Part shown: positions 1 through 8,652 of the stretch, one piece after another | Layout of the letters: every line of letters starts with the position of its first letter | How positions within the stretch are numbered: the first letter of the stretch is position 1 | NCBI GenBank assembly: GCA_963204965.1 | Contig: CAUJKA010000261.1 | Coordinates: 1-46,379 of the forward strand | Length of the DNA stretch: 46,379 bases | DNA from: Planctomycetota bacterium | Lineage (GTDB): Bacteria; Planctomycetota; Planctomycetia; Pirellulales; Pirellulaceae | Direction: 5' to 3' | The notes under the pieces: model-generated | What the model was told of the DNA's origin: nothing | The model's database searches: none | Seen by the model: the letters and a program-made list of their open reading frames with translations, nothing else | Position numbers and translations under genes: made by a program

Positions 1-1
1 T

Positions 2-3000
2 GTTGTTAAGCCGCAAGAATCGACCGAGATCGAGTACATCGATCGGCGTGCGTCGCTATCACAAGTGGACATCTATCAAAAATTGTCAGTACCCATGCAT
101 GATAATGCGCTGGCGGTACTCGGTAAGGATGCCTTCAAAGTTATCGATCCGCCGAGTGCTTTGCTCCTTGCCCCCGCCGCTTCTCCTGGGAGTACAGGGG
201 CGAGGGGAGAAGAAGGCTTGGCTGAGGCCTCACAGAAGAGAGTGCGGTTTACGTTGCCGATTCAGGAACTGGATGCGGGCCTTGCCGAAGATCCAACGAA
301 TACGAGGTCAGGATCTGGCAAAGACGACGATCCGCCGTTAACCTTCGCTTTTGATGCGGATCAAACGTTTCAAGGCGACTATTCAGTAGCACGTAGTGCA
401 TTCGCTCGTATCGAGAGAATCAGTACTAGTGAAGTGGATCTAAACCGGGATAGCCAGAGTGACTTTCTGATCACTGCGGCTCGTCATGCTGCGATCGCGG
501 CAGTGTCGAGTGATGGAACGGTGCTGTGGAAGCGACGTTTACCGATGACTTTCGAGATCGCCGAAGCGCGAAGTCGATATCCGAAACAAGGGATGACCAA
601 TGAAGCGATCGTTGGGATCACGCCAGTGGATGATTTGGACAGCGATGGCACACCCGACTTAGTGATCAATGCTGCGCTGTTCGAGCCGAGCGGATTCAGT
701 CGACCATACATCTTTACACTCAGTGGTCGCGATGGCAGTGAGATCGCAGTCGCTCCCTTTCCGACGATTGCCATGCGGAATGTTCGTACTTGGCCTTGGG
801 CAGGATTGCTGAGGCATCGACGACAGTTCAATGATGACAAGCGCTCGCAGCGCTTGATCCAACATCACTTCGACAATATCACTATGCGTACGCGAGTGCA
901 CGACTTGAACAATGATTCCTGGGGAGGCAACAGTGCCAACTCCGCATTGTATGTTCTTCCCCCACTGATTCTTGACAAGCACATCGAGGCTCCAGTAGCA
1001 ATTGCCGCGACAGATCAAGCCATACACTTTATCAACTTCGTGGACGGAAACTCTGTAAGTCCGGCAATACAGCTTGCTCAGCCCATCTTGCGAGGGCCGC
1101 AGCGAGTACACTTGGCTGATGGTAAGCTGGCTGTGTTGGTGCTGACGGGTATACCTGGCGCTGCGTTTACAAAATGCTTTCTTGAACTGTGCGTGCTTGG
1201 TGAGCCCAAGCCGCGTTGGTCGATTCCGCAAGATATTGAAGCTTATGATCTAGCAGCAGGTGCGGCCGATAGCACTTTTCCACTGGTTATCGATCTGGAC
1301 GTAGATGGCAACGACGAAATACTTTCGCCGACCAATCCCGATGTTCCAATGAAGTGGCCGAAGCTGCATTGCTATTCAACATCGGGAAAATTGCGATGGA
1401 GCAGCAATGGAGTGGCTGGATTATCCCACCTCATTGATCAAGCTTTGCCTGTTGCTGATATCGATAGCGACGGAATTGTCGATTTGGCGGTAGTTGGGTT
1501 GCTCCAACTCTCAGCGGCTCAAGCTTCCTCTCTGACGGGCTCTGCATCCAAAGAGGGCTTGCGACTTACAGTTGATTTTCTTAGCGGCAAAAACGGCCAT
1601 CGCCTCGGCTATCGCGAAGAACATGTGGCTGCGACTATCAAAAATTTCGACGTTGTCGAGATCGACTATGTCGAACTGTCTGGACACGAATTGGTTTGTT
1701 CCGTTGTCTACGGTTCTCAAGAGGAACTTAAACTATCCTCGATAAGTGTTGCTTTCGATTTACGGCAATTCAATCAAGCATCTGTGGCTCGCGGTCTAAC
1801 TGTAAATAGGATAGACTTCCAGCCAGACAATCACTCAACAGGCATTCACTCAACAGACTGGAAGGCTGTCCCAACTTCAGCGCAGGGACGATGGTATCGT
1901 CGACGCGGCGGTCCCTACGCGAACCCCAGCGATGCAGCTGTTTGGGTTGCTAAAGAACTCAAGCAGACCAGCTATCCAGGCGAAAATCTCGTCGCGAGTT
2001 GGATCTCGCCTACGAAGGAGCCCCGTGTACTTTTAGGCGGTCGAAACGGTACAATACGCTGCATCAATCCACTTGACGGCAGAAATATCTGGACCGGCGA
2101 ACGATTCTTCTTCGACGGCAATCCAGTGTTGGTGCTAGATCGATCTGATGGGAGGACAGACCTGGTTCTAACGACAAATGGCCAGTCCAATGCGACACCT
2201 GGTTTTTACGATAGCGAAACAGGACGATTGCGATTCAGAATCGACTCTCCCAAAATGGATGCGATTCGTTTTGTCACGATGGATCAGCGAGCGCCAGATC
2301 GTTTCATTTATGCTCTCGCGGGTGCCGACACAAGCTATTCGTATGGTACGGCTCCTAAGCGCGATCAAGGTTTTCTGCTGTTGAAGATCGATCGCATTGC
2401 GGGTCGTTTGTTGTGGTGGAAGAACTGCTACCAAGGTACGAATCCTGGTAATCCACTTCGTCCTGCCGACCCAATTCAGGTAGATCTCAATGATGATCAG
2501 GTGACAGACTTGATTACAGGTAATACAAAGAATGGTCGATTGATTGTCGAGGCAATCGATGGACGCGATGGCCGCGTCCTCTGGGAGTTGCCATTGCAAC
2601 TGGACGCAGATGACTGGCCTTGGCGAGAGCCATGGCCGATGATGACACTAATCCCTTCAGGCAACCAGCGGCATTTGTTAGTAATTGATGCCGTTGAAAA
2701 CGAGGAGAAGCTATTCGATTTAAAGTCAATTCGGCTTCGCGATGGAAAAGAGCTTGACACGCTTCGACGAAAAGCGAGATTCATCCTACGCAACGATGTT
2801 CAATCCCAAGACCTTTCGCTACACGTAATGTCTCCGGAAAAACGCGACGGAATTGTTGGGATGATCACGGCCTTTCCGAATGACAATTCGCTAATCGATC
2901 CGCCCCAAAGAGCGCGTACTGATAGAGCGTTTGGAATGAAGATGCTGCACGTGGACGAACAGGCGGGGAAATTCCAAGAAGTGGACAATGGTGATATTCC

Positions 3001-4024
3001 CTATGAAACAGCCGTGCTTTCAGAAGGCCCCAGGCTCGGCCCGCCAGACTCAATCTTCACCGCCGACATGGATGGTGATGGAACTCTTGATCGTATTGAG
3101 CATCGCGTTTCCGGCCAAATAAAGATTCGGCCCGCCAATAAGGAAGTGTATTTTGACGAGTTTGAGATAACTGCAACCAGTGGAGACCTTATCGATCTCC
3201 AGCAGTACTTAGGCAAAGAGTATTTAAAGGTCACGAACAATAACGAAGAACATTCCTGGCACGAACTTCCTGGGGGTAAAGTTGCTCTCCGGTTCGGCCA
3301 AGGGCTGCGATCATCAAGAATTGGGGAAACGCATTATCCGCGGTTACTTTTCCATAGTGCTGGAACGTTGTTAGTCGGTTCGACACCCGAGGCAGCGATG
3401 TGCGTGGAAGTCGACATGGGCGTACCGGAGACTAGTCTCGCGCAAACTAACTCGCTGCCAGTCGCCATGATCTCAGCTGATGTGGATCCTCGCTATCGCA
3501 AAGCGATCGTAGCTCATGGGTTGTACGATCGAAAATCATTCGCCGATGTAGTCCGACTGGCTCTGCTAACTTTAGGAGCGATATTGATACCGACAGGCTA
3601 TGTTTATCGATTGGTTCGTAGACGCCAATGGTCGCTACAGGCGATGTTGCTTGCTCCAGCCATTCTCATGTTGGCTCTCGTATGCTGGCGTGCCTTGCAG
3701 AGCCGGCAAGACAACTACCTTATTTCAGATGTCATCGCTGGCGTGATGGCGGCGTTGAGCGTTTGGGCCGTGTTCACGCTTATGCGACTTCAAAGTTGGA
3801 AGATATTGGGAGCTAGTATCGTGCTCAGTATGCTGGTTGCTACTCTGTTGATGTTTGGAGCCCAAGCGACCATTCCACTTCGAAGCCCCGGCATGATTGG
3901 CTACTGGACTTTGGGCGCTTGGTTTACCTCTGTTTGTGCTGCTTCCGCGCAGATTGTGATGCCGATGGCAGTCGGAGTCGCCGTGGGCCACGCTAAATCC
4001 AAGAAGGCAGGCTGGGCGTCATGA
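2..4024 (+). CDS. FG-GAP/VCBS-repeat membrane protein, 5' end outside window
   Basis: The reading frame is open from the first bases, so the gene is cut by the window edge; 1340 residues are visible. A GTG at 65 is only an internal candidate start. Aspartate-rich calcium-loop motifs of FG-GAP/VCBS beta-propellers recur: DLDSDGTPDL (near nt 637), DLDVDGNDEI (1297), DIDSDGIVDL (1459), DLNDDQVTDL (2482) and DMDGDGTLDR (3067). PQQ-like phrases such as DGRDGRVLWELP suggest further propeller blades. About five hydrophobic helices lie between nt 3549 and 3990, so the C-terminus sits in the membrane with the propellers presumably outside. The stop overlaps the next gene's start as ATGA, which suggests translational coupling to an ECF sigma factor. 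Residues encoded at about 166-226 look like a repeat element read through in frame. A kinase domain upstream is possible but not visible. Confidence 0.85.
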   Translation, partial: VVKPQESTEIEYIDRRASLSQVDIYQKLSVPMHDNALAVLGKDAFKVIDPPSALLLAPAASPGSTGARGEEGLAEASQKRVRFTLPIQELDAGLAEDPTNTRSGSGKDDDPPLTFAFDADQTFQGDYSVARSAFARIERISTSEVDLNRDSQSDFLITAARHAAIAAVSSDGTVLWKRRLPMTFEIAEARSRYPKQGMTNEAIVGITPVDDLDSDGTPDLVINAALFEPSGFSRPYIFTLSGRDGSEIAVAPFPTIAMRNVRTWPWAGLLRHRRQFNDDKRSQRLIQHHFDNITMRTRVHDLNNDSWGGNSANSALYVLPPLILDKHIEAPVAIAATDQAIHFINFVDGNSVSPAIQLAQPILRGPQRVHLADGKLAVLVLTGIPGAAFTKCFLELCVLGEPKPRWSIPQDIEAYDLAAGAADSTFPLVIDLDVDGNDEILSPTNPDVPMKWPKLHCYSTSGKLRWSSNGVAGLSHLIDQALPVADIDSDGIVDLAVVGLLQLSAAQASSLTGSASKEGLRLTVDFLSGKNGHRLGYREEHVAATIKNFDVVEIDYVELSGHELVCSVVYGSQEELKLSSISVAFDLRQFNQASVARGLTVNRIDFQPDNHSTGIHSTDWKAVPTSAQGRWYRRRGGPYANPSDAAVWVAKELKQTSYPGENLVASWISPTKEPRVLLGGRNGTIRCINPLDGRNIWTGERFFFDGNPVLVLDRSDGRTDLVLTTNGQSNATPGFYDSETGRLRFRIDSPKMDAIRFVTMDQRAPDRFIYALAGADTSYSYGTAPKRDQGFLLLKIDRIAGRLLWWKNCYQGTNPGNPLRPADPIQVDLNDDQVTDLITGNTKNGRLIVEAIDGRDGRVLWELPLQLDADDWPWREPWPMMTLIPSGNQRHLLVIDAVENEEKLFDLKSIRLRDGKELDTLRRKARFILRNDVQSQDLSLHVMSPEKRDGIVGMITAFPNDNSLIDPPQRARTDRAFGMKMLHVDEQAGKFQEVDNGDIPYETAVLSEGPRLGPPDSIFTADMDGDGTLDRIEHRVSGQIKIRPANKEVYFDEFEITATSGDLIDLQQYLGKEYLKVTNNNEEHSWHELPGGKVALRFGQGLRSSRIGETHYPRLLFHSAGTLLVGSTPEAAMCVEVDMGVPETSLAQTNSLPVAMISADVDPRYRKAIVAHGLYDRKSFADVVRLALLTLGAILIPTGYVYRLVRRRQWSLQAMLLAPAILMLALVCWRALQSRQDNYLISDVIAGVMAALSVWAVFTLMRLQSWKILGASIVLSMLVATLLMFGAQATIPLRSPGMIGYWTLGAWFTSVCAASAQIVMPMAVGVAVGHAKSKKAGWAS
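166..226. repeat. hairpin-type dispersed repeat inside a coding region
   Basis: The segment contains interleaved inverted pairs, CTTGCCCC with GGGGCGAG and CTTCTCC with GGAGAAG, separated by TGGGAGTACAGG. The opposite strand reads CTCGCCCCTGTACTCCC, which resembles short GC-rich repeats common between planctomycete genes; that resemblance is from memory, not a search. It is read through in frame as a low-complexity stretch (LAPAASPGSTGARGEEGLAE) unlike the flanking protein. Confidence 0.45.
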
Positions 4025-4602
4025 CCATCGATCCGGAGCAAAGCTTGTGTGATAGTTGGTCGATCGGCCGGTTGCGTCCGTGGCTGCAGATGGTCGCCGA
4101 TCGCGAGTTGCCTGATCGGTTGCGTGGTCGCGTGGATGCTTCTGACATTGTGCAACAAACATTGCTGAAAGCGTGGCAAGGCGAGTCGCAGTTCAACGGG
4201 GCAACTCAAGAAGAGCGATTGGCATGGTTGCGCACGATCCTAAAAAACACTATTCGCGACCATCATCGGCGTCTGTTTGGATCGACCAAACGTGGTTCCG
4301 GCCGCGAACAGGCGGCAACCGATCTATTTAAAACGGGTGATCCTGGGCTGAGTCAGTACGCGATAGCGCGAGGGCCAACAGTGAGCGGAGAGTTGGTAGC
4401 GGTTGAGGAATGGAGTCAGCTCGAGAGTTCGCTTGCTCGTCTATCGAGTGAACAAAGGAGAGTCATTGAGATGCGACACTTTGAAGATCTCAGTTTTTCG
4501 GAAATAGCTAAGCGGATGAATAAGTCGGATCCCGCAGTTCGCATGATGTGGGTTCGAGCACTGCGGAACATAGGCCCGAGTCAAATTCTGGTAGATTCAT
4601 AG
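4021..4602 (+). CDS. ECF sigma factor, planctomycete-type
   Basis: A 193-aa RNA polymerase sigma factor of the extracytoplasmic-function class. Region 2 is seen around residues 35-80 (DIVQQTLLKAW, then an LAWLRTILKNTIRDHHR segment). The region 4 helix-turn-helix is at about 145-185 (LSFSEIAKRMNKSDPAVRMM). The sequence fits the planctomycete-specific sigma-70 subfamily I know as TIGR02984. Its ATG lies inside the stop of the upstream propeller protein (ATGA), so the two are probably translated together. A second ECF gene follows after 30 nt and a large kinase after that. The target regulon cannot be seen. Confidence 0.9.
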   Translation: MTIDPEQSLCDSWSIGRLRPWLQMVADRELPDRLRGRVDASDIVQQTLLKAWQGESQFNGATQEERLAWLRTILKNTIRDHHRRLFGSTKRGSGREQAATDLFKTGDPGLSQYAIARGPTVSGELVAVEEWSQLESSLARLSSEQRRVIEMRHFEDLSFSEIAKRMNKSDPAVRMMWVRALRNIGPSQILVDS

Positions 4603-4632
4603 CAGCCAACCCCCAACAGGAAGATTTGCGTA

Positions 4633-5370
4633 ATGAGTGACTCGAGACAACAACCATTTGGATTTCAAACAACACAATGGAGTCTCGTCATCGAAGCTGG
4701 GCTGCAGGTTGGACAATCAGAAAATCCGTTACTTGGGCAATTGTGCGAGCGCTACTGGCGTCCGTTGTATCTGTTCGCGCGAAGGAGCGGGCAATCAAGT
4801 GAAGCAGCCGAGGATGCGGTGCAAGGCTTCTTTGCGCAGATGCTTTCCGGCCAGTCGATTAAGGTAGCCGATCGAACGCGTGGTCGGTTTCGAAGCTTCT
4901 TGCTCACATCCTTTACGAACTATATTCGGAATCAACACAACAAAACTGTGGCTCTTAAACGTGGAGGTGCAACGCGACTGTTCAGTTTAGATGTACGCAA
5001 CGCGGAAGGAGAGTTTGTCAATCACCCTTGTTCGATGGGAACTCCCGAAGAAGAGTTCGATCGACAATGGGCGATCAGCGTATTGGATTCTACTTTGAAT
5101 ACAATGCGTGATCGCTATGCGGCTCGCGGCAAACTAGAATTGTTCAATGCACTGGCAACCTATTTAGGTGCAGAGTCGGAGTTGGCGAAGTATGAAGAGA
5201 CCGCTCAGTTGGTAAATCGATCACCATCAGCGGTGAAGGTCGCCGTGCATCGCTTGCGACGCGAATATCGGGAACAACTGCGAGAAACAGTTGCTGCCAC
5301 ACTTCAGCACGTTACAGAAGTGGATGATGAACTGAACATTTTGCTCACTGCCCTCAACCCGCGTAGGTAA
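4633..5370 (+). CDS. ECF-like sigma factor (TTQWSLV type)
   Basis: A 245-aa sigma-70 family protein of a type distinct from its upstream neighbour. It opens with the signature FQTTQWSLVIEAG and LCERYWRPLYLFARRSG. Region 2 continues with DAVQGFFAQML (residues about 61-71) and a GRFRSFLLTSF core. A region 4-like helix-turn-helix lies at about 185-217 (ETAQLVNRSPSAVKVAVHRLRREY). In planctomycetes and acidobacteria this family often sits beside Ser/Thr kinases, and here a kinase gene starts 89 nt downstream. An AGGAAG Shine-Dalgarno-like sequence lies about 10 nt before the ATG. The two sigma genes and the kinase probably form one operon. Confidence 0.85.
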   Translation: MSDSRQQPFGFQTTQWSLVIEAGLQVGQSENPLLGQLCERYWRPLYLFARRSGQSSEAAEDAVQGFFAQMLSGQSIKVADRTRGRFRSFLLTSFTNYIRNQHNKTVALKRGGATRLFSLDVRNAEGEFVNHPCSMGTPEEEFDRQWAISVLDSTLNTMRDRYAARGKLELFNALATYLGAESELAKYEETAQLVNRSPSAVKVAVHRLRREYREQLRETVAATLQHVTEVDDELNILLTALNPRR

Positions 5371-5459
5371 GCGGGAGCAGTTTTCCAAAAAACGCTGTAA
5401 CCTTCGTTTCTGGATCTTGTATAGACTTCCTGGAAGAGGACTCATAATCAGGAATTATC

Positions 5460-8400
5460 ATGCAAAACTCGCCAGAAAACCAAGTTTGTCGGTCGTGCGG
5501 TGGGACTCTAGTGGCTGCCGAAGAGCAAAACTACTGCCCAGCCTGCGTGCTAAGAAATGCCATGCGGCCAACGGACTCTGAGCTTGCTGCTCCGTCGCTC
5601 GACTTAACTCAATCCATGGTGATTGGGGCCTCGGCTATGCATAAAGTCGGGGAAGCAGACTTAGCCACAGGATCTCGATTTGGAGATTATCGCATCCTTC
5701 GGCGGCTTGGCCGAGGTGGCATGGGAGTCGTATATGAAGCAGACCATTTGCCCACTTCGCGACGAATGGCGCTAAAAGTCATGGCGCATTCGCTTGAAGA
5801 TCGACAAGCGAGAGCGAGATTTCTACGAGAAGGACGGCTTGCAGCTTCAATCAATCATCCCAACAGCGTCTATGTTTACGCAACCGAGGAGATCGATGGC
5901 CATCCGACGATCAGTATGGAACTGGTGGACGGAGACACGTTGCAACATGAGGTCAAAGCCCACGGCCCGATGCCAGTAAGAGCCGCAGTGGATGCCATAC
6001 TGCAGGTTATCGATGGACTGGAGGCCGCTTACCAAGTGGGCGTACTGCATCGTGATGTTAAGCCCAACAACTGTTTTGTTGACTCAGACGGCAAAGTAAA
6101 GATTGGCGACTTCGGCTTGTCCATCGTGACCACTGGGGGTGATGGATCCACATTTAGTCAAAGAACTCAAACCGAGATAACTCAAGTTGGTTCCTTTCTT
6201 GGCACTCCGGCGTACGCGTCGCCCGAACAATTGCGAGGCGAACCGCTGGATCATCGCAGCGACATCTATTCGATCGGCGTGACTCTCTATTTTCTATTGA
6301 CGGCCGAAGTTCCATTTGCAGCCGAGAACATGGTCCAGCTTCTGGCACGTGTCTTGGATAACACAGCTCCATCGATCCGCTCACGTCGTAGCGATCTCCC
6401 TTTGGAACTCGATAACGTGATTGCTAAGTGCTTGAAGAAGAACTCGGGCGATCGATTTGCGGACTATGCAAGCTTGCGAATCGCGTTGCTGCCATTTAGT
6501 TCGCGAGTGCCGACTCCGGCCCCACTTGGAATTCGCTTCGTTGCCGGTGTGATCGATTGGGTAGTTTACCTTTTACTATTGCTCCCCATGGTTTTTCTGT
6601 TGAACTCTCAGTCAGCGCGTGTTCTGGATGGCGAACCATTGATTAGTTTGGCGGACCTTCTGGTATCAACAGTTTCTTTACTGTTGATTGTCCTCTACTA
6701 CACATTGAGTGAATGGCGATTCGGCAAAACGATCGGCAAATGGGCGCTGGGACTATCGGTAGTGCAAGGAGAATCAAAACCGAGTCTTTTACCTGCATTT
6801 CTACGAGCCTTAGTTTTTGTGGGTACGCCACATTTGCCAGGCGTTGTTCTCGCTCTAATTCAGTATCGCAGCTCTGCGACGTACGAAACGTTTTGGTCAG
6901 TGTTGCCGATGATGCTGGTCGGATGGTCGGCCTACATAATCCAGGCATTGATGTACGTGACGGCGCGACAGAATAACGGCTATGCTGCGATCTATGAGCT
7001 GCTGACCAACACACGTGTCATTCAGGCGGAAGCGACTCATGCAAAAAAGGTAGAGCGGTTAACCAACGAATCATTTGAGGCCACCGCAGGTACAGAGATG
7101 ATTGGTCCCTACTACGTGTTGCAGGAGGCAGGAGCGACTAATCGAGGCAAACTAGTTCTGGGCTACGATGCAAAACTACTTCGGCGGGTTTGGATTCATC
7201 AATCGTCCAACGCTACGACAATGATCAACGAAGCGGATCGCAACTTGACACGGACCACGCGACTACGCTGGCTGGGTGGCAAGTCATCCGAGCACGATAG
7301 TTGGGACTGTTTTGAGTCGCTATCAGGCGGTCCGTTGAGCGACGTAGTGCACTCGGGTCTTGAATGGCCTTCGGCTAAGGCTGCGCTCTGCCAATTGGCA
7401 AGCGAGTTGCAAGCCGCTTCGAAGGACGGGAGTCTTCCTACTGTAGTCGCTCTAGAGCAGTTGTGGCTCACCGATAGCGGCCAAATCAAACTCTTACCCT
7501 TTGCAGTGTCTCAAAGCGTTAACGCCACAACGAAAGGCTCTTCCGATGATCCGGCTACCGTAGATTCGAGCCAGAAGCCAGTTGAGTTGTTGCGCAGCGT
7601 AGCCCACTTGTTTATCCAGCAATTCAATCCAATCGAATCCGGAAATCGAGCCATGTCGTTGAGCGATCGCGACGACTTGGCAAAAGTCGAGCAGTCGGTC
7701 TCCTTGGACGAAGCCCAAACAGCAATTGAGAGAATTACCTCGCGCCGCTCGATTTCCGTCAAATCTCGAACGGCAATGTTGCTCGCAGTCACTTTGATAT
7801 TGCCTGCTTTTTTTGCTCTTTCACTGCTCACGGTATCGATCGTACTGTCGAACCAGCGAGCCGCGATGCCTGAAATAGCGAAGCTGGCAGAGGCATTGAG
7901 GTTGCGCGAAATCGTAGAAAGGGGAAGTCCAAACAATGTCCAGAAATTGGATTCGATCAACAACTACATTCGCGCCAACTTTAGAGATCTTTACGATGAT
8001 CCATCTCGCATGGAGTCACTCTACGGGCAAACACAACTTGTTAACGCAAAAATGAACGGGGAGCTGGTAGCTATCTTCGCCAAGCCGAATCCATCGCCCG
8101 AAGTTGCCGATCAAGCGAAGAGCGAATTCCTGCTCATTCGCGACCAAGAAAGTAAGACACTAGCTCTTTCCAAACAATTCAATGCCCTCGAGCCCTCTCT
8201 CGCGTTTCTTTGGGCAATCATGGCCTGGCTAGAATTCATCTGGTTTCCCAGTTTATTTACGGCCATCTTTTTTCGAGGCGGATTGTTGTTGCGAGCCTTT
8301 GGCTTGACCCTTGTCGATCGCCGAGCTCAACGTGCTTCACGCTTAAGAGTCTTTGCTCGAATGTTTTGCACCGGCATCTTTCCTTTGCTCGCTATCGTGG

Positions 8401-8558
8401 CCGGGATCTGGGTAAACGTGGTCTTACAAACCACACAAGGCTTTCAAATAGCCACGACTGGTTTGGTGATCTTGGCATGCATGGCCGCTTTCCTTTTCCG
8501 TAGCCGTAGGCGGTTCTATAGCGATCGCCTAGCTGGAACCTACCTCGTAGGAATGTAG
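5460..8558 (+). CDS. Ser/Thr protein kinase with two RDD domains and a degenerate second kinase domain
   Basis: The 1032-aa protein begins with a CxxC...CxxC zinc-ribbon (CRSCGG...CPAC, residues about 11-30). An intact eukaryotic-type kinase domain spans about 75-350: glycine loop GRGGMG at 84-89, ATP-binding Lys106, HRD at 197-199, DFG at 217-219, and a TPAYASPEQ activation-segment end. An RDD membrane domain follows at about 354-520. Residues about 545-700 look like a second kinase fold without catalytic residues: the Lys-loop equivalent is LLRRVWIHQ, there is no HRD, and the DFG site reads LLPFA. A hydrophobic helix lies at about 771-797 and a second RDD domain at about 907-1032. The kinase end is cytoplasmic. 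TCAGGA before the ATG fits a ribosome-binding site. It presumably phosphorylates partners of the adjacent ECF system; this is inferred from position. Confidence 0.9.
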   Translation: MQNSPENQVCRSCGGTLVAAEEQNYCPACVLRNAMRPTDSELAAPSLDLTQSMVIGASAMHKVGEADLATGSRFGDYRILRRLGRGGMGVVYEADHLPTSRRMALKVMAHSLEDRQARARFLREGRLAASINHPNSVYVYATEEIDGHPTISMELVDGDTLQHEVKAHGPMPVRAAVDAILQVIDGLEAAYQVGVLHRDVKPNNCFVDSDGKVKIGDFGLSIVTTGGDGSTFSQRTQTEITQVGSFLGTPAYASPEQLRGEPLDHRSDIYSIGVTLYFLLTAEVPFAAENMVQLLARVLDNTAPSIRSRRSDLPLELDNVIAKCLKKNSGDRFADYASLRIALLPFSSRVPTPAPLGIRFVAGVIDWVVYLLLLLPMVFLLNSQSARVLDGEPLISLADLLVSTVSLLLIVLYYTLSEWRFGKTIGKWALGLSVVQGESKPSLLPAFLRALVFVGTPHLPGVVLALIQYRSSATYETFWSVLPMMLVGWSAYIIQALMYVTARQNNGYAAIYELLTNTRVIQAEATHAKKVERLTNESFEATAGTEMIGPYYVLQEAGATNRGKLVLGYDAKLLRRVWIHQSSNATTMINEADRNLTRTTRLRWLGGKSSEHDSWDCFESLSGGPLSDVVHSGLEWPSAKAALCQLASELQAASKDGSLPTVVALEQLWLTDSGQIKLLPFAVSQSVNATTKGSSDDPATVDSSQKPVELLRSVAHLFIQQFNPIESGNRAMSLSDRDDLAKVEQSVSLDEAQTAIERITSRRSISVKSRTAMLLAVTLILPAFFALSLLTVSIVLSNQRAAMPEIAKLAEALRLREIVERGSPNNVQKLDSINNYIRANFRDLYDDPSRMESLYGQTQLVNAKMNGELVAIFAKPNPSPEVADQAKSEFLLIRDQESKTLALSKQFNALEPSLAFLWAIMAWLEFIWFPSLFTAIFFRGGLLLRAFGLTLVDRRAQRASRLRVFARMFCTGIFPLLAIVAGIWVNVVLQTTQGFQIATTGLVILACMAAFLFRSRRRFYSDRLAGTYLVGM

Positions 8559-8590
8559 CGACGTTTAATGATAGTGAGCGCCATGATTGC

Positions 8591-8610
8591 GGAGCACTCC
8601 TGGAGTGTCC
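8591..8610. terminator. weak hairpin between convergent genes
   Basis: GGAGCACTCCTGGAGTGTCC can fold with CACTC/GAGTG and GGA/TCC pairs around a three-base loop. It lies between the convergent kinase and ankyrin genes and could end transcription, but the T-tract is poor. Confidence 0.3.
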
Positions 8611-8652
8611 TCACTTCCATTTTCTTGACTTGTGCAACGATTTCGTCGACGG

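Noticed and set aside
3..341. 112-codon plus-strand frame at the window start
   Set aside because: It lies wholly inside the large propeller gene in another frame and its protein has no domain character.
659..1231. 190-codon minus-strand frame
   Set aside because: Antisense shadow of the propeller-protein gene; no family resemblance and no ribosome-binding site.
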